Positions 36,328 through 44,786 of a DNA stretch of 64,000 bases are shown here, in pieces. How positions within the stretch are numbered: the stretch's first letter is position 1; each line of letters starts with the position of its first letter. This stretch comes from Flavobacterium flevense (lineage in GTDB: Bacteria; Bacteroidota; Bacteroidia; Flavobacteriales; Flavobacteriaceae). Where the stretch lies: the NCBI RefSeq assembly GCF_900142775.1, contig NZ_FRCC01000003.1, positions 248,001-312,000 of the forward strand. The letters are read 5' to 3'. The position numbers were made by a program, and so were the translations under genes. The notes under the pieces are model-generated. The model had not been told where the DNA came from, ran no database searches, and saw only the letters and a program-made list of their open reading frames with translations.

Positions 36328-38493
36328 ATGATTAGTATTACCGAAAAAACATTACAGGATCTTCAGTTTCCAACGATTCTCGAAACTATTTCAGATATCT
36401 GTAACACCGAAATAGGAAAAGAAAAGGCACTTAGAATTACTCCGTTTAGAGACAAAGAAACTTTGATGCAGGCTTTGCTGCAAACGTCAGAGTATGTTTC
36501 TTCTTTTCAAAACAATAATGCCATTCCCAATCACGGATTTGATGCGATAACACACGAAATAAAATTCCTGGCCATTGAAGACAGTTTTCTGGAAGTGGGC
36601 AGTTTTAGAAAAATTGCCACTTTATCTTCAACAGTGAATTTTTTATTGAATTTCCTGAAAAAATTTGATGATTATTATCCCAATATCAATGCCCGTGCAT
36701 CACGCGTGGAATTTACAAAAGAAATCATCACGCAAATTGATGCGGTAGTTGATAAATATGGCGAAATCAAAGACAATGCTTCTCCTGTTTTATTAGATAT
36801 CCGCAGAAATATGAATCTGGTTCGAGGCAAAGTCAATCAGAGTTTTGGCGTTGCTTTGACGCAATACAACGGCCTGGGCTATTTAGATGATATTAAAGAA
36901 AGTTTTGTGCAAAACCGTCGTGTTCTGGCAGTTCTATCCATGTACCGACGAAAAGTAAGAGGAACGATTCTGGGAAGCTCAAAAACAGGAAGTATTGCCT
37001 ACATTGAGCCTGAAATGACGCTGAAATACTCCAGAGAACTGAGCAATTTAGAATACGAAGAAAAAGAAGAAATCACCCGTATTTTAAAACAATTATCGAA
37101 TGCTATTCGTCCCTTTTTACCTTTGTTAAAAGAATATCAGGAGTTTTTAAGTGATATAGATGTTATTGCTGCAAAAGCAAAATATGCTGAAAGAATCAAC
37201 GGAATTTTACCGGCAATTACTGAGGAACGCCGCCTATATTTTAGAGATGCCTTCCATCCTATTTTGTATTTGACGAATAAGCAAAAAAAGGAAATTACCT
37301 ATCCGCAAACTATAGAATTGCAACAGGAAAACCGAATTATTGTAATTTCCGGACCTAATGCCGGGGGTAAAACCATTTCGTTAAAAACAGTCGGATTACT
37401 GCAATTAATGCTGCAATCAGGAATGCTGATTCCGGTTCACGAACGTTCAGAAACCTTTTTATTTGACAGAATATTGACGGACATTGGAGATAATCAGTCT
37501 ATTGAAAATCACCTGAGTACCTACAGTTACCGATTGAAAAACATGAATTATTTTTTAAAGAAGTGCAACAAGAAAACCATGTTTCTAATTGATGAATTTG
37601 GTACCGGTTCTGACCCCGAATTGGGTGGTGCTCTGGCTGAAATTTTCCTGGAAGAATTCTATCATCGGGAAGCTTTTGGAATCATCACAACGCATTATTC
37701 GAATTTAAAAATATTGGCTAACGAATTGCCTTTTGCTACCAATGCCAACATGATGTTTGATGAAAAGTCATTAGAACCCATGTACAAACTGGCTCTAGGA
37801 CAAGCGGGAAGTTCGTTTACATTTGAAGTAGCACAGAAAAACGGAATCCCGTTTGGCTTAATCAATCGTGCCAAAAAGAAAATTGAAGTGGGTAAAGTAC
37901 GCTTTGATAAAACCATTGCAACCTTGCAAAAAGAACGTTCCAAGCTCGAAAAAACATCTCAAAATTTAAAAGAAGAAGAAACCAGAGCCCGTGAAGAAGG
38001 TAAAAAAATGGAAACCATCAATGTCAAAATAAAACAAAAACTGGAAAGCTATCAGGAATTGTATGACAGCAATCAGAAAACGATTTACATTGGTCAAAAA
38101 ATAGAAGATATTGCCGAGAAATATTTCAACAATAAAAACAAAAAAGAATTGATTGGCGAGTTTTTGAAGATTGTAGAAATCGAAAATTCTAAACGTAAAA
38201 AAGCAACACCAAAAGAAGCGAAAGCCATCATTGCTAAGAAAAAAGAAGTGATTGAAGAAGTTACGGTTCAGGTAGAAGAAATTCGAAAAGAGAAAAAAGA
38301 GAAAAAACTAAAACCTGTAATCGAAAAACCAAAAGCTATTTTAAAAGTGGGCGATCGTGTACGAATGCTGGATGGAAAAGCCGTAGGTAGCATTGATAAA
38401 ATTGAAAAAAACAAAGCTGTTGTTAATTATGGACTTTTTACTTCTAAAGTGAGTCTGGAGGAATTGGATCTGGTAGAAGCGGTGAAGAAGTAA
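36328..38493 (+). CDS. MutS2-type DNA repair/recombination ATPase lacking the Smr domain
   Basis: A 721-residue MutS-family protein. The ABC-type ATPase has Walker A GPNAGGKTISLKTVG and Walker B MFLIDEFGTGSDPELGGAL. A clamp and long coiled coil (about residues 520-610) follow, and a short KOW-like segment (LKVGDRVRMLDGKAVGSIDKIEKNKAVVNYG) ends the protein. MutS2 of Bacillus (about 785 residues) ends in an Smr nuclease domain; none is visible here, and the protein stops about 20 residues after the KOW part. MutS2 suppresses recombination or rescues collided ribosomes in studied species. Without Smr, direct cleavage is doubtful. Confidence 0.88.
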   Translation: MISITEKTLQDLQFPTILETISDICNTEIGKEKALRITPFRDKETLMQALLQTSEYVSSFQNNNAIPNHGFDAITHEIKFLAIEDSFLEVGSFRKIATLSSTVNFLLNFLKKFDDYYPNINARASRVEFTKEIITQIDAVVDKYGEIKDNASPVLLDIRRNMNLVRGKVNQSFGVALTQYNGLGYLDDIKESFVQNRRVLAVLSMYRRKVRGTILGSSKTGSIAYIEPEMTLKYSRELSNLEYEEKEEITRILKQLSNAIRPFLPLLKEYQEFLSDIDVIAAKAKYAERINGILPAITEERRLYFRDAFHPILYLTNKQKKEITYPQTIELQQENRIIVISGPNAGGKTISLKTVGLLQLMLQSGMLIPVHERSETFLFDRILTDIGDNQSIENHLSTYSYRLKNMNYFLKKCNKKTMFLIDEFGTGSDPELGGALAEIFLEEFYHREAFGIITTHYSNLKILANELPFATNANMMFDEKSLEPMYKLALGQAGSSFTFEVAQKNGIPFGLINRAKKKIEVGKVRFDKTIATLQKERSKLEKTSQNLKEEETRAREEGKKMETINVKIKQKLESYQELYDSNQKTIYIGQKIEDIAEKYFNNKNKKELIGEFLKIVEIENSKRKKATPKEAKAIIAKKKEVIEEVTVQVEEIRKEKKEKKLKPVIEKPKAILKVGDRVRMLDGKAVGSIDKIEKNKAVVNYGLFTSKVSLEELDLVEAVKK

Positions 38494-38518
38494 TCAGTTT
38501 GTAGAAAGCAGAATTCAA

Positions 38519-38787
38519 AGTCATTGCGAGGAACGAAGCAATCACACTAAACACAAGTAAATGCAGTATAGAAAAATACTCACCAATTTTGTCATTTCGA
38601 CAAAGGAGAAAACTCCGTTAGATATTCCGCAAACTGAATAAAAAGATGAATTGATAGTGGCGTTACTTGTGAAGATTCCTCCTTTCGTCAGAATGATAAA
38701 CTACATCAAAATTAACGATATAATCACTGAATAACACCAATTGAAATGGAAATACGTAGTGAGATTGCTTCTTTCCTCGCAAAGACT
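38519..38787. repeat. Nested inverted repeat element with arms ATTGCGAGGAACGAAGCAAT
   Basis: The left arm (38519-38543) and right arm (38763-38787) are 25-base inverted copies with two mismatches. Inside is a second imperfect inverted pair beginning TTTGTCATTTCGAC (38588) and ending at 38700. Both pairs look like flavobacterial dispersed repeats. No transposase is present. The right arm lies inside the 5' end of the following gene and supplies some of its codons. Confidence 0.75.
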
Positions 38788-39189
38788 GCTGAGCACAAAA
38801 AAATAATTCTCTTTGACGGGGTTTGCAATTTGTGTGATTCGGCGGTGCAGTTTATCATTAAAAACGATAAAAAAGATGTTTTTAGGTTTGTGGCTTTGCA
38901 ATCTGATTTAGGTCAGGAAATTTGCAATCACATTGGTGTAAACCAAAAAATGATGGACAGTATAATCCTGTATGAACCCGGAATTGCTTATTACCATAAA
39001 TCAGAAGCGGCTTTAAAAATTGCGTCTGATTTAGGCGGTATTTATGGATTTCTGTCTGTTTTTAGTGTTTTACCTAACAAAATTACCGATACTATTTATG
39101 ATTATATTGCTAAAAACCGATACAAATGGTACGGCAAGAAAGAACAATGTATGATTCCAACTCCTGAGTTAAAAGCAAAATTTCTATAA
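38746..39189 (+). CDS. DCC-family (DUF393) thiol-disulfide oxidoreductase-like protein
   Basis: A 147-residue reading with the family motif FDGVCNLCDSAVQFIIKND, whose DGxCxxC gives the DCC name, and a C-terminal KNRYKWYGKKEQCMIPTPEL. The family is predicted to be thioredoxin-like and redox-active; no substrate is known. The first 18 residues (MEIRSEIASFLAKTAEHK) have no counterpart in the usual family N-terminus, and residues 6-14 are coded by the right arm of the repeat at 38519-38787. No other in-frame ATG precedes the conserved part after 38746, so the repeat seems to provide the start region. An alternative non-ATG start nearer KKIILFDG is possible. Confidence 0.82.
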   Translation: MEIRSEIASFLAKTAEHKKIILFDGVCNLCDSAVQFIIKNDKKDVFRFVALQSDLGQEICNHIGVNQKMMDSIILYEPGIAYYHKSEAALKIASDLGGIYGFLSVFSVLPNKITDTIYDYIAKNRYKWYGKKEQCMIPTPELKAKFL

Positions 39190-39194
39190 ATAAT

Positions 39195-40364
39195 TTAAGT
39201 CTTTTTTCGTCGCTGGCGCTCTTTGATTATCATTTCGAGTTCTCTGCTTGTTTGACCTGCAACGGCTGTATTTTCCTGAGCACGGCGAATTAAATACGGA
39301 ATCACTTCTTTCACCGGACCAAAAGGAACATATTTAGCTACATTATAACCATTGGCAGCCAAATTAAAACTAATCGTGTCACTCATACCATACAACTGCC
39401 CAAACCAAATTCGGAAATCATCTGTTGTTATGTTTTTTTCGCGCATCAATTCCATTAAATAATATGTACTCGTCTGGTTATGTGTTCCTGCAAAAAGAGA
39501 AAAAATATCTAAATTATCCGTAATATAGCGTAAAGCACTATTGTAATTTTCATCTGTTGCTGGTTTGCTGGCACAAATGGGTGATGGATAATTGTTTTCT
39601 TCAGCTCGTTCATTTTCTTTTTCCATGTAGGCGCCACGAACTAATTTTATTCCAATATAAAATGCTCCCTGCTTAGCTTCCTGATGGATTTTTTTCAAAT
39701 ATTCCATCCGATCCCAACGATACATTTGTAACGTATTATAAACAATCGCTTTTTCGGTATTGTATTTACGCATCATTTCAAGAATTAAACTGTCGGCAGC
39801 GGTTTGCATCCAGGATTCTTCGGCATCAATCAAAACGGGAACGTCTTTTTGATGAGCTGCCTGGCAAACTAAATCAAAACGGTTCACTACCCTGCTCCAT
39901 TCCTCCTGCTCCGAATCTGTCAAAACAGTCGCGTTTCCTGTTTTTTCATACAAATCCATGCGTCCAAAACTTGTGGGTTTAAAAACAGCGAAAGGGATAG
40001 CCTGGCGTTCTTTAGCAAATTCAATGATTTTTAGCGTTTTTTCAAAAGCATTATTAAATTCTTCTTCATTTATTTTTCCTTCGACAGCATAATCTAAAAC
40101 TGCCGAAACATCTTTAGTGTACAAGGTGTCAACTACTTTTAGGCAATCTTCTTCATTAACACCGCCACAAAATTGACTGAATATGGTTTTCTTAATTAAA
40201 TTTTGAACCGGCAAATGTAATTTTAAAGCTAGCAAAAGAATTTTTGTCCCTAACTGAACCAAGAGTTTAAAATTCATCACTTTAAAAAGAAAATACGATA
40301 ACTGTAATTGGTTATTGCTTTTTAAAGCAAAAGCGATTTGAGTATTTTCGAATATCTTTTTCAT
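39195..40364 (-). CDS. Proline dehydrogenase (monofunctional)
   Basis: A 389-residue FAD-dependent enzyme oxidising proline to 1-pyrroline-5-carboxylate. It is a stand-alone PRODH barrel, unlike the large PutA fusion. Barrel strands and motifs are visible: FAVFKPTSFGRMDLY, VPVLIDAEESWMQTAADSL, VYNTLQMYRWDRMEYL, FYIGIKLVRGAYMEKENERA, LFAGTHNQTSTYYLMELM, and the C-terminal YLIRRAQENTAVAGQTSREL, whose arginines bind the substrate carboxylate. A TATATTTG element lies 20 bases upstream on the minus strand. It converges with the DCC-family gene with a 5-base gap. Confidence 0.93.
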   Translation of the reverse strand: MKKIFENTQIAFALKSNNQLQLSYFLFKVMNFKLLVQLGTKILLLALKLHLPVQNLIKKTIFSQFCGGVNEEDCLKVVDTLYTKDVSAVLDYAVEGKINEEEFNNAFEKTLKIIEFAKERQAIPFAVFKPTSFGRMDLYEKTGNATVLTDSEQEEWSRVVNRFDLVCQAAHQKDVPVLIDAEESWMQTAADSLILEMMRKYNTEKAIVYNTLQMYRWDRMEYLKKIHQEAKQGAFYIGIKLVRGAYMEKENERAEENNYPSPICASKPATDENYNSALRYITDNLDIFSLFAGTHNQTSTYYLMELMREKNITTDDFRIWFGQLYGMSDTISFNLAANGYNVAKYVPFGPVKEVIPYLIRRAQENTAVAGQTSRELEMIIKERQRRKKT

Positions 40365-40383
40365 CTTTTTTTACTATTTAAAA

Positions 40384-40391
40384 CAAATATA
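40384..40391 (-). promoter_or_regulatory. Possible -7 element for proline dehydrogenase
   Basis: The minus strand reads TATATTTG (TAnnTTTG), 20 bases before the ATG at 40364. Confidence 0.45.
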
Positions 40392-40450
40392 GCCAGAGTT
40401 ATGAATATTAATTAGTGGAAATTACCTTATTTTGCATTTCAAATTAATTA

Positions 40451-41524
40451 ATGATGACACACACAATTCAAGCCAATAACTATAATGTTTATTTCAACGA
40501 AAAAGGATATGAAGAATTAAACATTCACCTTACTAAAAATAAATATTCTAATATTTTTGTAATTGTAGACAGCAGTACTAACGAATTTTGTTTACCAAAA
40601 TTATTGCCTTATATCGAAACGGATCTCAATGTTGAAATTATTGAATTTGAAGCTGGAGAAGAAAACAAGAACATTGAAACCTGCGTTGAAATCTGGAAAG
40701 TACTAACGGAACTGGGTGGAGACCGAAAAAGTCTTGTTATCAATCTGGGTGGTGGTGTTGTTACGGATCTGGGAGGTTTTGTTGCTTCAACGTTCAAGCG
40801 CGGTGTTGATTTTATCCATATTCCTACTACTTTGCTTTCGATGGTTGATGCTTCGGTAGGCGGTAAAAACGGAGTAGATTTAGGGAATTTAAAAAACCAG
40901 ATAGGTGTAATCAATGTTCCTGCAATGGTTATTATTGATACTCAATACTTAGAAACGGTTCCTCAAAACGAAATGCGTTCCGGTCTTGCCGAAATGCTGA
41001 AACACGGTTTGATTTACGATAAAAAGTACTGGGAGGAATTTTTAGATATTTCTACTATTGATTTTGAAGCCTTAGATCAATTAATTTTCAGATCGGTAGA
41101 AATTAAAAATGAAATTGTAAAACAGGATCCTACTGAGAAAAATATTCGAAAAGCATTGAATTTCGGGCATACTTTAGGACACGCTATCGAAGGTTATTTT
41201 CTGGAAAGCCAAACCAAAACAACCCTGCTTCACGGTGAAGCAATTGCTGTGGGAATGATTTTGGAAAGTTATATTTCATTAAAGAAAGATTTGATTTCTG
41301 CAGAAGAATATGCGCAAATTAAAAATGTATTAAAAGCAATTTACGAAGACATCATTTTTGAAGAAGCAGACATAGAACCGATTCTGGAATTACTTATTCA
41401 TGATAAAAAAAATGAATATGGAAGTATTCAATTTGCCTTAATCGAAGGAATTGGGAAGATAAAAATCAACCAAGCAGTTGAGAATGAATTAATTCTTGAT
41501 GCTTTTGAAGATTATAAATCTTAA
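40451..41524 (+). CDS. aroB: 3-dehydroquinate synthase
   Basis: A 357-residue NAD- and zinc-dependent enzyme forming 3-dehydroquinate from DAHP, step two of the shikimate pathway. Markers: LVINLGGGVVTDLGGFVASTFKRGVDFIHIPTTLLSMVDASVGGKNGVD, RSGLAEMLKHGLIYD, and the zinc ligands in LNFGHTLGHAIEGYF and LLHGEAIAVGM. Length matches the family (about 350-365). It is divergent from the proline dehydrogenase gene. A second ATG follows immediately; the first is used. Confidence 0.96.
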   Translation: MMTHTIQANNYNVYFNEKGYEELNIHLTKNKYSNIFVIVDSSTNEFCLPKLLPYIETDLNVEIIEFEAGEENKNIETCVEIWKVLTELGGDRKSLVINLGGGVVTDLGGFVASTFKRGVDFIHIPTTLLSMVDASVGGKNGVDLGNLKNQIGVINVPAMVIIDTQYLETVPQNEMRSGLAEMLKHGLIYDKKYWEEFLDISTIDFEALDQLIFRSVEIKNEIVKQDPTEKNIRKALNFGHTLGHAIEGYFLESQTKTTLLHGEAIAVGMILESYISLKKDLISAEEYAQIKNVLKAIYEDIIFEEADIEPILELLIHDKKNEYGSIQFALIEGIGKIKINQAVENELILDAFEDYKS

Positions 41525-41545
41525 CTGTTTTTTTTATAAAAAGGA

Positions 41546-41577
41546 TTGCATCACTTATATATTATTTTTTACATTTG
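41546..41577 (+). promoter_or_regulatory. Promoter between aroB and the small ORF
   Basis: TTG (41546-41548), a 21-base spacer, then TACATTTG (41570-41577) match both flavobacterial elements well. The next ATG is at 41583, so the transcript would be nearly leaderless for that ORF, or carry a leader of about 230 bases to the arginine decarboxylase. Confidence 0.6.
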
Positions 41578-41582
41578 CCGCA

Positions 41583-41762
41583 ATGAAAAGAGATCAAAAA
41601 CAGCGAAATTATAGCACAAATCAAAGCGTTAACAATAGTTCTTTCTTAAGAGTATTGAAGCGTTTAAACTTGGTTATAGGCAGATTTAATTTTGATACTT
41701 TTCAATATCTAAAAGTAGAAAACGAAAAATTACAAATTATTTATGCTAATATTAGGGTTTGA
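41583..41762 (+). CDS. Small basic protein of unknown function (59 aa), upstream of arginine decarboxylase
   Basis: The ATG at 41583 gives 59 residues (MKRDQKQRNYSTNQSVNNSS...LQIIYANIRV). A longer in-frame reading from 41496 would overlap aroB and span the promoter, so it is not used. The protein is basic, with an Asn/Ser-rich start and a more hydrophobic second half (FLRVLKRLNLVIGRFNFDTFQYLKVENEKLQII). I do not recognise a family. It sits 5 bases after a good promoter and 54 bases before the decarboxylase gene. It could be a real small protein, or a translated leader that controls the next gene. Confidence 0.5.
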   Translation: MKRDQKQRNYSTNQSVNNSSFLRVLKRLNLVIGRFNFDTFQYLKVENEKLQIIYANIRV

Positions 41763-41816
41763 ATTGTAGATTAATCATTATCATTAAGCTATAAAAATAA
41801 AAAATCCTAAAATTCA

Positions 41817-43217
41817 ATGAATACAAAATATTCTGACTTAATAAATCAATCGTACTACTTTCCTCAGGAAGAATTCAAGCTCAATAAAGACAATCTTCAG
41901 TTTCACAATATTGATTTGATGAAACTGGTTGAAAAATATGGTACTCCATTAAAATTTACTTATTTACCTCAAATTTCCAACAACATTAACAAAGCCAAAA
42001 GCTGGTTTCGTAAATCGATGGAAAAAAATAAATATGAGGCAAAATATTATTACTGTTACTGTACTAAAAGTTCTCATTTTGAATTTATCATGAACGAAGC
42101 GTTCAAGAATAATATTCACGTGGAAACTTCGTCTGCTTTTGATATTAATATTGTCGAAAATTTATTAGAAAACGGCAAAATCAATAAAAGCACTTATGTT
42201 ATTTGTAACGGATTTAAAAGAGACGAATACATCAGTAATATCGCCCGTTTAATTAATAATGGACATAAGAATACTATTCCTATTATTGATAACTATGAAG
42301 AATTAGATTTACTTCAGGCAGAAATTAAAGGAAAATTCAAAATTGGAATCCGTATTGCTGCCGAAGAAGAACCTAAATTTGAGTTCTATACTTCCCGATT
42401 AGGAATTGGTTATAAAAACATTGTTAATTTCTATAAAAAGCAAATTCAGGAAAACAATAATCTTGAATTAAAAATGCTTCACTTTTTTATCAATACAGGA
42501 ATAAATGATACGGCTTACTACTGGAACGAATTAGTAAAATGTATTAAAGTTTATATTGCATTAAAAAAAGAATGTCCTTCATTAGACGGATTAAATATTG
42601 GAGGTGGTTTTCCTATCAAAAACTCATTGGCATTTGAATACGATTACCAATATATGATTGACGAAATTATCAATCAGATTAAAATTGCCTGTGATGAAGC
42701 CGAAGTAGATGTTCCTAATATTTTTACGGAATTCGGTTCCTTTACCGTAGGAGAAAGTGGTGGCGCTATTTACCAGATTTTATATCAAAAACAACAAAAC
42801 GACAGAGAAAAGTGGAACATGATTGACTCTTCATTCATTACCACCTTGCCAGATACCTGGGCAATAAATAAGCGTTTTATCATGTTAGCTGTAAACCGCT
42901 GGAATGATACTTATGAAAGAGTATTATTAGGAGGTTTGACTTGTGACAGTGATGATTATTACAATTCAGAGCAAAACATGAATGCTATTTATTTACCTAA
43001 ATACAACAAAGAAAAACCGCTATATATTGGTTTTTTTAATACAGGAGCTTACCAGGAAACCATTGGCGGATACGGCGGTTTACACCACTGTCTGATTCCG
43101 CAGCCTAAACATATCTTAATTGACAGAGATGAAAATGGTATATTAGCAACAGAAGTTTTTTCAGAACAACAAACCTCTGAAGATGTATTAAAAATTTTAG
43201 GTTACAATAAAAAATAA
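41817..43217 (+). CDS. speA: Arginine decarboxylase-like PLP enzyme (short form)
   Basis: A 466-residue fold-III PLP decarboxylase. The PLP lysine is K84 in YYYCYCTKSSHFEF; the glycine loop LDGLNIGGGFP binds the phosphate, and the C-terminal LLGGLTCDSDDYY holds the active-site Cys and Asp at the dimer interface. It resembles biosynthetic arginine decarboxylases, which make agmatine for polyamines, but is much shorter than E. coli SpeA (about 630-658). Related decarboxylases (diaminopimelate, carboxynorspermidine) are alternatives; the adjacent DHS-like gene favours a polyamine role. Confidence 0.82.
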   Translation: MNTKYSDLINQSYYFPQEEFKLNKDNLQFHNIDLMKLVEKYGTPLKFTYLPQISNNINKAKSWFRKSMEKNKYEAKYYYCYCTKSSHFEFIMNEAFKNNIHVETSSAFDINIVENLLENGKINKSTYVICNGFKRDEYISNIARLINNGHKNTIPIIDNYEELDLLQAEIKGKFKIGIRIAAEEEPKFEFYTSRLGIGYKNIVNFYKKQIQENNNLELKMLHFFINTGINDTAYYWNELVKCIKVYIALKKECPSLDGLNIGGGFPIKNSLAFEYDYQYMIDEIINQIKIACDEAEVDVPNIFTEFGSFTVGESGGAIYQILYQKQQNDREKWNMIDSSFITTLPDTWAINKRFIMLAVNRWNDTYERVLLGGLTCDSDDYYNSEQNMNAIYLPKYNKEKPLYIGFFNTGAYQETIGGYGGLHHCLIPQPKHILIDRDENGILATEVFSEQQTSEDVLKILGYNKK

Positions 43218-43254
43218 TTAACAAAACACACAATTAGTAGATTTATAATTTCAT

Positions 43255-43262
43255 TATATTTG
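43255..43262 (+). promoter_or_regulatory. Possible -7 element for the DHS-like gene
   Basis: TATATTTG fits TAnnTTTG, 55 bases before the ATG at 43317. No clear -33 TTG precedes it. The gene may also be read from upstream. Confidence 0.4.
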
Positions 43263-43316
43263 AGCCGGTTTAGATTCAGATACCTATAAATTTACAAAAT
43301 ATTTAAACACCACAAA

Positions 43317-44288
43317 ATGAGTAAAGGACCGATCAGTCAGTTTATTGAAAAGCATTATTTACACTTCAATTCTGCATCTTTAGTCGATGCCGCAAAAGCT
43401 TACGAACAACAATTAGCCAATGGAGCTAAAATGATGGTAAGTATGGCGGGTGCTATGAGTACGGCAGAAATTGGAAAAATCTTCGCCGAAATTATTCGTC
43501 AGGACAAAGTTCAGATTATTTCTTGTACAGGAGCTAATCTTGAGGAAGACATCATGAATCTGGTAGCACATTCTCATTATGAAAGAGTACCTAATTATCG
43601 TGATTTGACTCCTCAGGATGAATGGGATTTATTAGAAAGAGGACTAAATCGTGTAACAGATACTTGTATTCCTGAGCATGAAGCATTTCGTAGATTACAA
43701 AAACATATCTACAAAATATGGAAAGATGCTGATGATAAAGGAGAGCGTTATTTTCCTCATGAATTCATGTATAAAATGCTACTTTCAGGCGTTCTTGAAG
43801 AATATTATGAAATTGACTTAAAAGATAGCTGGATGTATGCTGCTGCTGAGAAAAATTTACCTATTATTGTTCCCGGATGGGAAGACAGTACAATGGGAAA
43901 TATTTTTGCATCGTATGTTATTAAAGGAGAATTGAAAGCATCTACTATGAAATCAGGTATTGAATACATGACTTTCTTAGCAGATTGGTATCCAAAAAAT
44001 AGTGAGAATGGTATTGGATTTTTCCAAATAGGTGGTGGTATCGCAGGAGACTTCCCTATTTGTGTGGTTCCAATGTTGTATCAGGATATGGAAATGCACG
44101 ATATTCCGTTTTGGAGTTATTTTTGCCAAATTTCGGATTCTACAACCAGTTATGGTTCGTATTCCGGAGCAGTTCCAAACGAAAAAATTACTTGGGGTAA
44201 ATTAGATATAAAAACGCCTAAGTTTATCATTGAATCAGATGCTACCATTGTAGCACCATTAATTTTTGCTTATTTATTAGATTTATAA
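43317..44288 (+). CDS. Deoxyhypusine synthase-like protein
   Basis: A 323-residue member of the deoxyhypusine synthase family. The NAD-binding and core motifs MVSMAGAMSTAEIGKIFAEII, IISCTGANLEEDIMNL and FQIGGGIAGDFPICVVPMLYQDM are present. The C-terminal GAVPNEKITWGKL keeps the lysine (K295) that matches the active-site lysine of eukaryotic DHS. Bacteria have no eIF5A, so the substrate must differ; some bacterial relatives transfer an aminobutyl group to make homospermidine or related polyamines. Direct adjacency to arginine decarboxylase supports polyamine chemistry. Exact product is unknown. Confidence 0.88.
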   Translation: MSKGPISQFIEKHYLHFNSASLVDAAKAYEQQLANGAKMMVSMAGAMSTAEIGKIFAEIIRQDKVQIISCTGANLEEDIMNLVAHSHYERVPNYRDLTPQDEWDLLERGLNRVTDTCIPEHEAFRRLQKHIYKIWKDADDKGERYFPHEFMYKMLLSGVLEEYYEIDLKDSWMYAAAEKNLPIIVPGWEDSTMGNIFASYVIKGELKASTMKSGIEYMTFLADWYPKNSENGIGFFQIGGGIAGDFPICVVPMLYQDMEMHDIPFWSYFCQISDSTTSYGSYSGAVPNEKITWGKLDIKTPKFIIESDATIVAPLIFAYLLDL

Positions 44289-44298
44289 TACCATTTTT

Positions 44299-44697
44299 AT
44301 GAGAAGAGTTATTGTTGAGTACGCTAAACTGACAAATGAAATTTTAAACTTATTGGTTGAAAAATTTCCTGACGGATATGATGACGAAGATATCATTCGT
44401 TTTAGAAATGCTAAAAACGAACTAGTTGAAGCAGTAGAAGTACGTACTGAAGACACTATTTATTTAGTAAAAGTAAGCACTAAACTTGCTGACAGAATCG
44501 AAAACTTTGATGAAGATGAAGATATTGATGATGAAATTGAACCAATTGCTCCTATTAAAGGTTTAGATCTTGATGACGACATTAGTGACGATGACGACGA
44601 AGACGATTCTATTGATAAACCGGAGCTGGATGATGACGATGAAGATGCAGACGACAAAGACATTGCTGACGATGAAGACGAAGATGATGAAGATTAA
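44299..44697 (+). CDS. Small acidic protein with Asp/Glu-rich tail, unknown function
   Basis: A 132-residue protein. The first about 75 residues form a compact region (RRVIVEYAKLTNEILNLLVEKFPDGYDDEDIIRFRNAKNELVEAVEVRTEDTIYLVKVSTKLADRI). The rest is dominated by Asp and Glu (runs such as DDDDEDADDKD), giving a very low isoelectric point. It lies 10 bases after the DHS-like gene and before a strong terminator, so it is likely the last gene of that unit. The acidic tail could bind cations, basic proteins or polyamines, but I have no direct evidence. No family name is offered. Confidence 0.75.
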   Translation: MRRVIVEYAKLTNEILNLLVEKFPDGYDDEDIIRFRNAKNELVEAVEVRTEDTIYLVKVSTKLADRIENFDEDEDIDDEIEPIAPIKGLDLDDDISDDDDEDDSIDKPELDDDDEDADDKDIADDEDEDDED

Positions 44698-44720
44698 TTC
44701 ATAAAACAATACAAAAAAAA

Positions 44721-44750
44721 AAGGAACTCTATTTTGAGTTCCTTTTTTTA
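44721..44750 (+). terminator. Rho-independent terminator after the acidic-protein gene
   Basis: AAGGAACTC (44721-44729) pairs with GAGTTCCTT (44736-44744) around TATTTT, followed by a T-run. Confidence 0.88.
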
Positions 44751-44786
44751 TCCTTTACAAAATATTAAATCCATTTGTGCTAAATA

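Noticed and set aside
44460..44663. Minus-strand serine-rich reading frame
   Set aside because: It is the antisense of the Asp/Glu codon runs (GAT/GAC/GAA) in the acidic protein gene.
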